Under the pieces are notes generated by a model. It did no database searches and was not told the DNA's origin. It saw only the letters and a program-made list of their open reading frames with translations. The position numbers and the translations under genes were made by a program. Shown piece by piece: positions 37,949 to 46,924 of a stretch of 64,000 bases of DNA (positions are counted from its first letter, which is position 1; the number at the start of each line of letters is the position of its first letter). The DNA is from Streptomyces kanamyceticus (lineage in GTDB: Bacteria > Actinomycetota > Actinomycetes > Streptomycetales > Streptomycetaceae), in contig NZ_CP023699.1 of assembly GCF_008704495.1 (NCBI RefSeq), positions 4,216,001 through 4,280,000 on the forward strand, read 5' to 3'.

Positions 37949-38545
37949 ATGACCCGCAAGTTCCTGTTCGTCGTCGGCAGCGCCCGCACCGGAGGCAACT
38001 CCGAGCTCCTGGCCCGCGAGGCCGCCGAGCAGCTGCCCCCGGACGTCGAGCAGCGCTGGCTGCACCTGGCGGACCTGCCGCTGCCCGACTTCGAGGACCT
38101 GCGGCACGACGAGAACGGCGTCCGGGCCCGCCCCCGCCCCGTCGACAACAACGAGGCACTCCTCCTGGACGCCACCCTGGAGGCCACGGACATCGTCATC
38201 GTCTCGCCCCTGTACTGGTACTCCCTCTCGTCCCAGGTCAAGCGCTACCTGGACTACTGGGACGCGTGGCTCGAGACCCCCGAGGCCGAGTTCAAGGACA
38301 CCCTGACGGGCCGCACCCTGTGGGGCGTGACGGCGCTCGCGCACACGGAGGAAGTGGTGGCCGAGCCGCTGATCGGCACCCTGAACCACACCGCCGCCTT
38401 CTTCCCCATGCGCTTCGGCGGCGTCCTGCTCGGCAACGGCACCAGGCCCGGACACGTGCTCAAGGACGACGAGGCCCTGGCGCGCGCCAAGACGTTCTTC
38501 GCGCAGGAGCCGCCGGTGGCCCGCTACCCCTACGACCGGGCGTAG
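37949..38545 (+). CDS. NADPH-dependent FMN reductase-like flavoprotein
   Basis: The 198-residue flavodoxin-fold protein has VVGSARTGGNSELLAREAAE for FMN phosphate binding and VIVSPLYWYSLSSQVKRYLD for the isoalloxazine ring, the pattern of NAD(P)H:FMN reductases and azoreductase-like enzymes. ATG 37949 follows a GGGGGA. It probably reduces a quinone, nitro or azo compound, or free flavin. Confidence 0.88.
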   Translation: MTRKFLFVVGSARTGGNSELLAREAAEQLPPDVEQRWLHLADLPLPDFEDLRHDENGVRARPRPVDNNEALLLDATLEATDIVIVSPLYWYSLSSQVKRYLDYWDAWLETPEAEFKDTLTGRTLWGVTALAHTEEVVAEPLIGTLNHTAAFFPMRFGGVLLGNGTRPGHVLKDDEALARAKTFFAQEPPVARYPYDRA

Positions 38546-38578
38546 TTACGCCAGCCGACCGGGCGTAGTTACGCCAGC
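38533..38578. repeat. Perfect 23-bp tandem duplication carrying two convergent stop codons
   Basis: 38533-38555 and 38556-38578 are identical. The core GGCGTAGTTACGCC is itself palindromic. Copy one contains the TAG of the FMN reductase, copy two contains the TAA of the convergent ABC permease. The paired palindromes may act as terminators. Confidence 0.9.
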
Positions 38579-39492
38579 ACGTCCTTCGCCCCGAACCGCG
38601 CCCACGCCGCCGACCCGAAGACGGCCGCGTACAGGCCCTGCATCTGCAGGTTCTTGATCAGGTCGTCCCAGTAGATCGGATCGCGCATCAGATCCGCGAA
38701 GGACAGCCAGTAGTGCGAGAAGAAGTACGGGTGAAGGCCGTGCAGCTGGGGGATCTGGTCGAGGATCTGGACCGTGATCAGCAGGCCGACGGTGGTCGCC
38801 ATCGCCGCGATCCCGCTGCTGGTGAGCGTCGAGACGAAGAGGCCGAGCGCGGCCACGCCGATCAGTGAGGCGGCGACGACGAGCGCGATGAGCAGGGCCC
38901 GCAGCAGCCCGTCGCCGAAGCTCATCCGGGTGCCGGAGATCGTGGTGACGTCGCCGAGCGGGAAGAGCAGCGCGCCGGTCGCGAGCGCGGACGTGGCCAC
39001 CACCAACGTCGCGGCCAGGCAGAACGTCAGTGTGGTCGCGTACTTCACGATCAGCAGCCGGGTGCGTCCGGCGGGGGCGACGAGGAGATAGCGCAGCGTG
39101 CCCGCGTTCGCCTCGCCCGCGATCGCGTCGCCCGCGACGACACCGATCGCCATCGGCAGGAAGAACGGCAGAGTCGCGGCGAGCGCGGTGAAGACCAGGA
39201 ACAGGCCGTTGTTGGTGATCTGCGCGATGAACGCGGGACCGCCTCCCTCGCCGCCTCCGCCGATCGTCGAACCGTCGCTCGTCTCGATCTTGACCGCGAC
39301 ACCGACGAGGATCGGCACGGCGGCCAGCACACCGAGCAGCGCGATCGTCCGCCAGCGACGGAAGGTGATCGCGAGTTCGCTGCGGAAGAGTCCGAGGGTC
39401 CAGAGCGGCTTCGGCTCCCGCATGCCGTACGCCGACCGCGCCTCTCCCCCGTTCCTGCTCCCGCCCGCCTTCACGAGGTCAGCCCGCGACAT
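38569..39492 (-). CDS. ABC transporter permease (ABC-2 type)
   Basis: The 307-residue membrane protein has six hydrophobic segments, of the ABC-2 family that works with a separate ATPase. VVAGDAIAGEANAGTLRYLL is the typical cytoplasmic coupling region and GRTRLLIVKY follows. The start at 39492 overlaps the ATPase stop by 14 bases; GTG 39474 is also possible. It is probably an exporter of a drug, peptide or lipid. Confidence 0.88.
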   Translation of the reverse strand: MSRADLVKAGGSRNGGEARSAYGMREPKPLWTLGLFRSELAITFRRWRTIALLGVLAAVPILVGVAVKIETSDGSTIGGGGEGGGPAFIAQITNNGLFLVFTALAATLPFFLPMAIGVVAGDAIAGEANAGTLRYLLVAPAGRTRLLIVKYATTLTFCLAATLVVATSALATGALLFPLGDVTTISGTRMSFGDGLLRALLIALVVAASLIGVAALGLFVSTLTSSGIAAMATTVGLLITVQILDQIPQLHGLHPYFFSHYWLSFADLMRDPIYWDDLIKNLQMQGLYAAVFGSAAWARFGAKDVLA

Positions 39493-40450
39493 CGAATCCC
39501 TCCCCCGTCAGAGCCACGAACACGTCTTCCAGGGAGGCCCGTTCGAGCCCGAAGCCGCGGACGCGTACGCCCGCGCCGACCAGCGCGGCGGTCAGGTCGG
39601 ACAGCTCCGCGTCCTGGCCGGGTGGCTCGCACGTCACACGGTCCTCCGTCACGACGAGGTCCGTCGCGCCCCGCTCCTTGAGCACCCGGGCCGCGTCGCC
39701 CGGGTCCGGTGTCGTCACGACGAGCCGTCCGCGCGCGCCCGCCGCGAGGTCGGCGACCGGGCCCTGCGTGATGAGACGGCCCCGGGTCATCACCGCCGCG
39801 TGCGTACAGACCTGCTCGATCTCGTCGAGGAGGTGCGAGGAGAGGAAGACCGTCGTACCCTCCGCCGCCAGCTCCCGCACCAGTGTGCGAATCTCCCGCA
39901 TGCCCTGCGGGTCGAGTCCGTTGGTCGGCTCGTCGAGCACGAGCAGCTTGCGCGGCTGCAGCAGCGCGGCCGCGAGCCCCAGGCGCTGCTTCATGCCCAG
40001 GGAGTACGCCTTGGCCTTCTTGCCCGCCGCCGCGGTGAGCCCGACCCGGTCGAGCGCCGCGTCGGCCCGCGCCCGGCGCGTGCGCGGATCGGCGGCAGGG
40101 TCCGCGGAGTCGTACCGCAGGAGGTTGTCACGGCCGGACAGGAAGCCGTACAGCGCCGGGCCCTCGATCAGCGCGCCCACGTGCGGCAGCACGGTGCGCG
40201 TGGCGCGCGGCATGGGGCGGCCGAGGACGTGCGCCCGTCCCGACGTCGGCTCGATGAGGCCCATCAGCATGCGGATGGTGGTCGTCTTGCCCGAGCCGTT
40301 CGGCCCGAGGAAGCCGAAGACGCTGCCTTCGGGGACGGTGAGGTCGAGCCGGTCGACGGCCAGGTGCTTGCCGTAGCGCTTGCTGAGCGCGTGCGTCTCG
40401 ATCACGCCGGTCGGCGCCGTCGCACCGGACGGCTCGTTCGTTCCCGACAC
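39479..40450 (-). CDS. ABC transporter ATP-binding protein
   Basis: The 323-residue ATPase has Walker A GPNGSGKTT (residues 49-57), signature YSLGMKQRLGLAAALL, Walker B LLVLDEPTNGLDP and the switch His in FLSSHLLDEIEQVC. The C-terminal 90 residues are the extra domain seen in drug-export ATPases such as DrrA or BcrA. GTG 40448-40450 is chosen since GGAGG lies five bases upstream. It powers the permease encoded next to it. Confidence 0.93.
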   Translation of the reverse strand: MSGTNEPSGATAPTGVIETHALSKRYGKHLAVDRLDLTVPEGSVFGFLGPNGSGKTTTIRMLMGLIEPTSGRAHVLGRPMPRATRTVLPHVGALIEGPALYGFLSGRDNLLRYDSADPAADPRTRRARADAALDRVGLTAAAGKKAKAYSLGMKQRLGLAAALLQPRKLLVLDEPTNGLDPQGMREIRTLVRELAAEGTTVFLSSHLLDEIEQVCTHAAVMTRGRLITQGPVADLAAGARGRLVVTTPDPGDAARVLKERGATDLVVTEDRVTCEPPGQDAELSDLTAALVGAGVRVRGFGLERASLEDVFVALTGEGFDVAG

Positions 40451-40506
40451 CGTTGCCTCCCACTCCCCGCGGACCACGCCCCCGCGGACCGCGCCCCGAT
40501 CAACAA

Positions 40507-40538
40507 GCGGACCGAGGGTGGCCTCACCCCCGGTCCGC
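40507..40538 (-). terminator. Hairpin terminator after the LolA-like gene
   Basis: GCGGACCG (40507-40514) pairs with CGGTCCGC (40531-40538) and the stem continues as GGGTG/CACCC after one mismatch, leaving a very small loop. It separates the LolA-like gene from the ABC operon. Confidence 0.7.
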
Positions 40539-40555
40539 CGGTCCCGCCCGCGCGT

Positions 40556-41809
40556 CTAGCGGTTCGCCGCCTTCACGAGCGCGTCCTTGGTGACCGCGCC
40601 CACGTAGACCTTGCCGTCGTCCGTGACGAGGGCGTTGATCAGGCGGGTCGAGAAGACCGTGCCCTTACCGAACTTGCCGCTGACCTGGTCGCCCAGGGAG
40701 TCGAGCAGCTTCTGCGCGTCCGGCGGGACATCGCCCGAACCGGCCGTCGGCAGGCCCTGGCCGCCCGGCAGCTTCAGCTCGGCGATGGTGCCCCAGCCCT
40801 CGCCGATGACGTTCAGGCCGTCCAGGTCCCCTTCCTTGAACTGGTCCTTGCCCTTGAGCTGGTCCTTGCCCTTGAAGTCGCCGCCCTTGTCGGCGTGGTC
40901 ACCGGCCTCGGTGACCTTCGCGCCCTTGGGCGGCGTGAAGTCGAAGGTGGACGCCGACGGCTTGCCGAAGTCGACCTTGGTGAAGCCCGCGTCGACGACG
41001 GCCGCGCCGCCGGATGCCGGGGTCAGGGTGAACTTGAGCGGCGTACCGGTCTCGGCGTCCACCGCGACGGTGATCTGGCCGATCGTCGAGCCCGACTGCT
41101 TCGGCTTGACCACCAGGCGGTACGCGTCGCGGCCCGCGACCTGCGCGGTGCCGTCGACCTGCACGGACGTCGTGCTGTCGACGGCCTTCAGGGCCTGCTC
41201 GGCGAAGTCCTTGGGGGTGGCGGGCACCTCCTTGGGCACGTCCTTGTCGGCGCCCTTGCCCTTGCCCGCGGCCGAGCCCGCGTCCTTCGCGTGGTACGCC
41301 TCGTTCGACGCGCTGTCGTACGCCCATACGTCGTCGCCGTTGTGGATCAGGCTGTACTCGGCGGCGTCCTCCAGGACGGACACCTTCTGCTTGTCCGGGC
41401 CGTCGGCCGCGACGCGCAGGGTGTGCGTGCCCGACGCCAGCTCCATCAGCTTCGCCTTGGGGTCGGCGGCCGAGCCCTTGCCCTCCTCGCCGCCGTCCCC
41501 GCCGGAGCCGCCGCCACCGGCGAAGCCGCCCGCGAGGCCGCCCATCGACGGCAGGCCCAGATCGGTGCTGATCTTGACGTTGCCGGAGAGCTGCTGCGTG
41601 TCCGAAGCGGCGATCTTCTCGATGAGCTTCTGTGCCGAGATCTTCGGCAGGTCGGGGTCGCCCGAGGTGGCGAGCGCCGGGACGAGCCCGATGGTCGCCG
41701 CGGCCACCCCCGCCACCGCGATCGGGACGACGTAGCGCGCCGCCTTGCGGCGGCCCACCCGCAGCTCCCCCGTCTCGCTGGTGTCCTGCTCCGGTTCGTA
41801 CGGTGCCAT
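40556..41809 (-). CDS. LolA-like secreted/anchored lipoprotein-carrier-fold protein
   Basis: The 417-residue protein has a basic N-terminus and one membrane segment (residues about 25-48, RYVVPIAVAGVAAATIGLVP), so it is anchored or exported. The mature part resembles the DUF2092/LolA-like beta-sheet fold: VQVDGTAQVAGRDAYRLVVK, then ITVAVDAETGTPLKFTLTP. Low-complexity Gly- and Lys/Asp-rich inserts lie at about residues 95-115 and 305-325 (KGKDQLKGKDQFKEG). Actinomycete members are thought to bind lipids or regulate cell-envelope factors; the role is open. Confidence 0.8.
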   Translation of the reverse strand: MAPYEPEQDTSETGELRVGRRKAARYVVPIAVAGVAAATIGLVPALATSGDPDLPKISAQKLIEKIAASDTQQLSGNVKISTDLGLPSMGGLAGGFAGGGGSGGDGGEEGKGSAADPKAKLMELASGTHTLRVAADGPDKQKVSVLEDAAEYSLIHNGDDVWAYDSASNEAYHAKDAGSAAGKGKGADKDVPKEVPATPKDFAEQALKAVDSTTSVQVDGTAQVAGRDAYRLVVKPKQSGSTIGQITVAVDAETGTPLKFTLTPASGGAAVVDAGFTKVDFGKPSASTFDFTPPKGAKVTEAGDHADKGGDFKGKDQLKGKDQFKEGDLDGLNVIGEGWGTIAELKLPGGQGLPTAGSGDVPPDAQKLLDSLGDQVSGKFGKGTVFSTRLINALVTDDGKVYVGAVTKDALVKAANR

Positions 41810-41991
41810 GTGTGCCCTACCTCCGTGGTCGGCGGCGGCCTAACCCGTGACGTGCCTCGTCCACCCCGCGCCGCCATTCTCACCCGAATTGGTCAGGAGT
41901 GGTGGTCCTTGTTGCTCTCCATCCGACCAAATCGGCCGTCGAGAAACGTCAGACCCCGGGCGCAACTCCGCCTACTTCCCTGGGATGACAT

Positions 41992-42029
41992 GAGGCGGCG
42001 CCGCCTCCCCCGACCCGTAGGGGGCGGGG
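41992..42029 (-). terminator. Possible terminator of the polyprenyl synthase gene
   Basis: GAGGCGGCGCCGCCTC (41992-42007) is a perfect palindrome and CCCCC/GGGGG (42007-42024) forms a short adjacent hairpin, 20-55 bases after the leftward stop at 42048. Confidence 0.35.
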
Positions 42030-42047
42030 CTCCGCACCGGCCTGGCC

Positions 42048-43058
42048 TCAGCCCGCCCGGTGCACCACGAGATCGCAGAGCTCGACCAGGGACGCCTTCG
42101 CGTCGCACTCCGGCAGCGGCGCGAGCGCGGCCCGCGCCTCCTCCGCGTACCGCACGGTGTCCCTGCGGGCCTGTTCGAGCGCCGGGTGGGCCCGCAGCCT
42201 GGTGAGCGCCTCCGCGTGCCGCGCGTCGTCGGTGAGGTCCGATTCGAGCAGCTCGCTCAGGGCGATGTCCTCGGCGAGCCCGAGCCGTGCCACGCGCTCG
42301 CGCAGCCGCAGGACGGGGAGCGTGGGGATGCCCTCGCGCAGGTCCGTGCCCGGCGTCTTGCCCGACTCGTGCGAGTCGGACGCGATGTCCAGGACGTCGT
42401 CGGCGAGCTGGAAGGCGACGCCGAGCCGCTCGCCGTACTGCGTGAGGACGTCGACGACGGTCTCGTCCGCGCCCGACATCATCGCGCCGAACCGGCACGC
42501 CACGGCGACGAGCGATCCCGTCTTGCCGCCGAGCACGTCGAGGTAGTGGTCGACCGGGTCGCGTCCCTCGGTCGGCCCCGCCGTCTCCAGGATCTGTCCG
42601 GTGACCAGGCGCTCGAAGGCCTCGGCCTGGATCCGGACGGCGTCGGGGCCGAGGTCGGCCAGGATGTAGGAGGCGCGGGCGAAGAGGAAGTCGCCGGTCA
42701 GGACGGCGACCGAATTGCCCCAGCGCTGGTTGGCGCTTTCGACGCCGCGGCGCACGTCCGCCTCGTCCATCACGTCGTCGTGGTAGAGCGTCGCGAGGTG
42801 GGTGAGCTCGACGACCACGGCGGAGGGCACCACGCCCGGCGCATAGGGGTCACCGAACTGGGACGCGAGCATGACGAGGAGGGGGCGGAAGCGCTTGCCC
42901 CCGGCGCGGACGAGGTGTTGAGCGGCTTCCGTGATGAACGGGACCTCGCTCTTGGTGGCCTCGAGCAGGCCCTCCTCGACAGCCGCCAACCCGGCCTGGA
43001 CATCGGCTTCGAGAGCCTGGTCCCGCACGCTAAGACCGAACGGCCCGACGACGGTCAC
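42048..43058 (-). CDS. Long-chain polyprenyl diphosphate synthase
   Basis: The 336-residue trans-prenyltransferase has GGKRFRPLLVML, the first Asp-rich motif in LYHDDVMDEADVRRG (Asp94-Asp98), and the second in FQLADDVLDIASD. It condenses isopentenyl diphosphate into a polyprenyl chain. A small residue (Ala89) five places before the first motif favours a long product, such as the side chain of menaquinone, the quinone used by the nearby complex I. GTG 43058. No partner subunit is needed for this homomeric type. Confidence 0.9.
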   Translation of the reverse strand: MTVVGPFGLSVRDQALEADVQAGLAAVEEGLLEATKSEVPFITEAAQHLVRAGGKRFRPLLVMLASQFGDPYAPGVVPSAVVVELTHLATLYHDDVMDEADVRRGVESANQRWGNSVAVLTGDFLFARASYILADLGPDAVRIQAEAFERLVTGQILETAGPTEGRDPVDHYLDVLGGKTGSLVAVACRFGAMMSGADETVVDVLTQYGERLGVAFQLADDVLDIASDSHESGKTPGTDLREGIPTLPVLRLRERVARLGLAEDIALSELLESDLTDDARHAEALTRLRAHPALEQARRDTVRYAEEARAALAPLPECDAKASLVELCDLVVHRAG

Positions 43059-43316
43059 GAGAGGTTCTCCTGTCTGCTGACGATCACATGGCGAACTCGG
43101 TCGATCATTGGATCTCGGTCGATGACACGGTTTGTCGATGTGTCGCTGCCATCACTCAAGTCAGCGTATCCGGTCGACTTTCGATCACAGCGAGCACCTG
43201 CCCGCACAGAGGCGGCCGGGCGGAAGCCAATCTCCCCCGGTATGTTCTTGATCAGCCCATACGACCGACAAGACCCTGCCGCACCAGAAGGTGTGTAACG
43301 ACCGGGAGCAGCCGCT

Positions 43317-44831
43317 TTGTCCCGTACTACGGCCGAGTACGAGCCGCCCGCAGAGCCGCCGACGGACCCGCCGCCGGGCGACGACCACGCCTTCTTCGGG
43401 CAGCCGCGCGGTCTGCTCACCCTCTCCGGCCTGGAGGTCTGGGAGCGGTTCTCGTTCCTCGGGATGCAGGCCATCCTGGTCCTCTACTTCGCCGACTCCG
43501 TGGCGAACGACGGCATGGGCATGGACGCGGGCACGGCCGCTTCGGTCTCCGCGGCGTACGGAACGCTGGTCTATCTGGTCTCCGTGGCGGGCGGCTGGCT
43601 CGCCGACCGCATCCTCGGCTCGTACCGCGCGGTCCTGTGGGGCGGCGTCCTCATCGCCTGCGGCCACTACTCGATGGCCGTGCCGACGCCGACGATGACG
43701 TGGGTGGGCCTCGGCCTGATCAGCGCGGGCACCGGGCTGCTCAAGCCGAACGTCGCCTCGATGGTCGGCAAGCTCTACCGCACCGAGGACGAGCGTCGCG
43801 ACGCCGGTTTCGCGCTCTACTACATGGCGATCAACGTCGGCGCCTTCGCGGGACCGCTGATCACCGGCTGGCTCGGCGACCACAAGGGCTGGCACTGGGG
43901 CTTCTCGGCGGCCGCGATCGGCATGACCTTCGGCCTGATCCAGTACGTCGCGGGGCGGCGTCATCTCGCGGGGCGCAAGGCGTCCGCCGAGTTCGCGCTG
44001 CCCAGGGACGCGATGCGCCGGGCGGTCCTGACGATCGTCGTCGGCTGTGCGGCGGCCGCCGCGGTCGCGGCGCTCCTCGCCGCCCTCGGCTGGCTGACCA
44101 TGGACCGCTTCGTCGACCTGCTCACCCTCATCTCGGTGATCGCGCCGGTCGTCTACTTCGCGGTGATGTTCCGCAGCCCGCGCGTCACGGGCGAGGAGCG
44201 GCGCAGGCTGCGCCCCTACGTCGTGCTCTTCCTCGCCTCGGTCGTCTTCAACTTCATCCTCTTCCAGGCGTACTCGACGATGATGCTGCTCGCGTCGACC
44301 AACGCGGAGACGTCGATCCTCGGCTTCCACTTCCCCGCCAGTTGGTACGCCTCCGCGCTCGGCGCCTTCGAGGTCGCGCTCGCCCCCGTCGTCGCCACCC
44401 TCTGGGCGCGGATGGGCCCCCGCCAGCCGCATGCCTCCAACAAGATCGCGTTCGGGGTGATCCTGGGCGGCCTCTCGTTCCTGCTCATGGTCATTCCGAC
44501 CTCGGGGCACGGCGGCGACAGCTACAAGATGGCCGCCTGGTGGATCGTCGGCTCGTACCTGCTGCTCGGGCTCGGTGACGTCCTCCTGGAGACCTCGGGC
44601 ATGTCCGCCACCACGAAGCTCGCCCCGAAGGCGTTCGCCAGCCAGACCATGGCGCTCTGGTTCCTGTCCCTCGCGCTCGCCAACGGCATCCAGGCACAGG
44701 TCGTGAAGCTCTACGGAGAGGTCTCCAACCCCGCGTACTTCGGCGTGAACGGTGGCATCGCGGTCCTCGCGGGCATCGCCGTCATCGCACTCGCCCCCTG
44801 GCTGCGCCGCACCATGCACCCCGTCCACTGA
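43317..44831 (+). CDS. POT/PTR-family peptide MFS transporter
   Basis: The 504-residue proton-coupled di/tripeptide importer has the POT signature ExxER in LEVWERFSFLGMQAILVLYF (Glu40, Glu43, Arg44), GGWLADRILGSYRAVLWGG, and ALYYMAINVGAFAGPLITG. About 12-14 helices. TTG 43317-43319 is used, with GGGAG eight bases upstream. The CocE-type hydrolase gene follows after 28 bases, so peptide import and hydrolysis may be linked. A 14-bp duplication covers its stop. Confidence 0.92.
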   Translation: MSRTTAEYEPPAEPPTDPPPGDDHAFFGQPRGLLTLSGLEVWERFSFLGMQAILVLYFADSVANDGMGMDAGTAASVSAAYGTLVYLVSVAGGWLADRILGSYRAVLWGGVLIACGHYSMAVPTPTMTWVGLGLISAGTGLLKPNVASMVGKLYRTEDERRDAGFALYYMAINVGAFAGPLITGWLGDHKGWHWGFSAAAIGMTFGLIQYVAGRRHLAGRKASAEFALPRDAMRRAVLTIVVGCAAAAAVAALLAALGWLTMDRFVDLLTLISVIAPVVYFAVMFRSPRVTGEERRRLRPYVVLFLASVVFNFILFQAYSTMMLLASTNAETSILGFHFPASWYASALGAFEVALAPVVATLWARMGPRQPHASNKIAFGVILGGLSFLLMVIPTSGHGGDSYKMAAWWIVGSYLLLGLGDVLLETSGMSATTKLAPKAFASQTMALWFLSLALANGIQAQVVKLYGEVSNPAYFGVNGGIAVLAGIAVIALAPWLRRTMHPVH

Positions 44832-44851
44832 GGACGTCCCGTCCACCGAGG
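44820..44851 (+). repeat. 14-bp direct repeat across the transporter stop codon
   Basis: CCCGTCCACTGAGG (44820-44833, containing the TGA) recurs as CCCGTCCACCGAGG (44838-44851) with four bases between. Confidence 0.75.
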
Positions 44852-44859
44852 TTCCTCCC

Positions 44860-46860
44860 ATGTCGCACACACCGAAGATCCAGACCGACTTCCCGTACGA
44901 GACCGCCCACGAGGACATCCGCGTACCCCTCTCCGACGGGACGAAGCTCTACGCGCGCGTGTGGCGCCCCGTCACGGACGAGCCCGTCCCCGTGCTCCTG
45001 GAGTACCTCCCCTACCGGCTGAGCGACTGGACGGCGCCCCGCGACTGGCAGCGCCACCCCTGGTACGCGGGCCACGGCTACGCCTCCGTGCGCGTCGACG
45101 TCCGCGGCCACGGCAACAGCGAGGGCCTGCCCACCGACGAGTACTCGGCACAGGAGCTCGCGGACGGCGTCGAGGTGGTGAACTGGCTCGCCGCGCAGCC
45201 CTGGTCGAGCGGCAAGGTCGGCATGTTCGGCATCTCCTGGGGCGGCTTCAACTCCCTCCAGATCGCGGCCCTCGCGCCCGAGCCGCTCAAGGCGATCGTC
45301 ACGGTCTGCTCCGCGGACGACCGTTATGACAACGACGTGCACTACATGGGTGGTTCCGTCCTCGCGGTGGACATGCACGCGTGGGCGGCGACGATGCTCG
45401 CCTTCGTGTCGCGCCCGCCGGACCCGCTCTTCGTCGGCGACGCCTGGCGCGAGATGTGGCTGACCCGCCTGGAGGCCGTCGAACCCTTCATCCACACCTG
45501 GCTGGAGCACCAGACCCGCGACGACTACTGGCGGCACGGCAGCGTCTGCGAGGACTACTCCGCGATCGGCGCCGCGGTCCTCGCGGTCGGCGGCTGGCAC
45601 GACCCCTACCGGGACACGGTCCTACGCCTGGTCGAACACCTGCCCGGCGACGTGCGCGGGCTCATCGGCCCCTGGTCGCACCAGTACCCGGACCGCGGCC
45701 TGCCGCCGGGGCCCGCGATCGGCTTCCTCCAGGAGACGCTGCGCTGGTGGGACCACCACCTCAAGGGCGTCGACACCGGAGTGATGGCCGAGCCGAAGCT
45801 GCGCTCCTGGATCAGCGACTCACATCCGCCGGCCACCGTCTACGAAGAGCTGCCCGGCGGCTGGACCGGCGAGCCCGCCTGGCCATCGCCGAACGTCACC
45901 CCCCTCTCGTACGCCCTCCAGGGCACCCCCGTAGTCGTCGAATCCCCTCAGCACACCGGCCTCGACGCGGGCCGCTTCTTCCCCTTCGGCAACGACGCGG
46001 ACCTGCCGCCCGACCAGCGCGACGAGGACGCGAAGTCGGCGTGTTTCGAATTCGAGGTGCCCGCGCGGGTGCGCGTGCTCGGCCGTCCGAAGGTGACGCT
46101 GCGGCTGCGCGTGGACGCCCCCCACGGGCAGGCGATCGCCCGCGTCTGCGACGTCGCCCCCGACGGCTCCTCCACGCTGGTCACCCGCGGCGTGCTCAAC
46201 CTCTCCGCGCGCCACGGCAGGGACCGCGCCGACGCCTGGCCGGTCGGTGCCACCGAGGACGTCACGTTCGAACTCAACGGCATCGGCCACACGTTCCCGC
46301 CAGGACACCGCATCCGCCTCGCCGTCTCCTCCGCGTACTGGCCCTGGATCTGGCCGCGGGCGGACTCCGCGGGCTTCACGCTCGATCCGGTCGGCAGCTC
46401 GCTCGAACTCCCGGTGCGCGAGGGCGACCTGGACCCGACGATCACCTTCGAGGCCCCGGAGCAGTCGGAGCCGCTCGGCGTCGTCTACCCCGCGACCCTC
46501 GACGAGCAGCGTCCCGAGCGTCTCGTCGTACGCGATGTCGCCAAGGGCGAGTGGCGCCTGGAGGTCGACCCGCGCTACGGCGGCACGCGCGTGTACCCCG
46601 ACGGCCTCGAATTCACCGAGGACGCCCTGGAGACGTACACGATCAACGAGTCCGACCCGCTGAGCGCCCGCACCCGCTCCGACTGGACGATCCGCCTGCA
46701 CCGGCCCGAACTGGCGTGGGACGTCCGCATCGAGACGCACTCGGAGATCACCTGCGACGCGGCGGACTTCATCACCGCGAACGAGGTCGTGTGCAAGGAC
46801 GGCGACGAGGTCGTCTTCCACCGGACCTGGGAACGACGGATCCGGCGGACGGCGGGCTAG
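44860..46860 (+). CDS. CocE/NonD family hydrolase (X-Pro dipeptidyl-peptidase-like)
   Basis: The 666-residue serine hydrolase has an N-terminal alpha/beta-hydrolase domain with Ser126 in GISWGGFNS, Asp248 in GGWHDPYRD and His274 in GPWSHQYPD as the triad, and the C-terminal jelly-roll domain (ESPQHTGLDAGRFFPFGNDA, GHRIRLAVSSAYWPWIWPRA) of the S15/CocE group. Known members cleave X-Pro dipeptides, acyl esters or antibiotics. No signal peptide is seen, so it is cytoplasmic. ATG 44860. Confidence 0.92.
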   Translation: MSHTPKIQTDFPYETAHEDIRVPLSDGTKLYARVWRPVTDEPVPVLLEYLPYRLSDWTAPRDWQRHPWYAGHGYASVRVDVRGHGNSEGLPTDEYSAQELADGVEVVNWLAAQPWSSGKVGMFGISWGGFNSLQIAALAPEPLKAIVTVCSADDRYDNDVHYMGGSVLAVDMHAWAATMLAFVSRPPDPLFVGDAWREMWLTRLEAVEPFIHTWLEHQTRDDYWRHGSVCEDYSAIGAAVLAVGGWHDPYRDTVLRLVEHLPGDVRGLIGPWSHQYPDRGLPPGPAIGFLQETLRWWDHHLKGVDTGVMAEPKLRSWISDSHPPATVYEELPGGWTGEPAWPSPNVTPLSYALQGTPVVVESPQHTGLDAGRFFPFGNDADLPPDQRDEDAKSACFEFEVPARVRVLGRPKVTLRLRVDAPHGQAIARVCDVAPDGSSTLVTRGVLNLSARHGRDRADAWPVGATEDVTFELNGIGHTFPPGHRIRLAVSSAYWPWIWPRADSAGFTLDPVGSSLELPVREGDLDPTITFEAPEQSEPLGVVYPATLDEQRPERLVVRDVAKGEWRLEVDPRYGGTRVYPDGLEFTEDALETYTINESDPLSARTRSDWTIRLHRPELAWDVRIETHSEITCDAADFITANEVVCKDGDEVVFHRTWERRIRRTAG

Positions 46861-46924
46861 CCGTGCTCGGGTGGGCCCGCGCTGGCCGTGCCCGAGCAGG
46901 CCCGCCCTACCCGTGCCCGAGCAG
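46861..46924. repeat. 25-bp tandem repeat, three copies, at a convergent gene junction
   Basis: Units start at 46861, 46886 and 46911. CCGTGCCCGAGCAG is identical in the second and third; the first is diverged. The third unit is the C-terminal coding end of the HAD gene, the first begins right after the CocE-type stop. Confidence 0.8.

Noticed and set aside
39098..42205. Very long forward open frame of 1035 codons
   Set aside because: It runs antisense to the ABC operon and the LolA-like gene, is full of Arg, Gly and Ala, and has no domain. It is a by-product of high GC at third positions.
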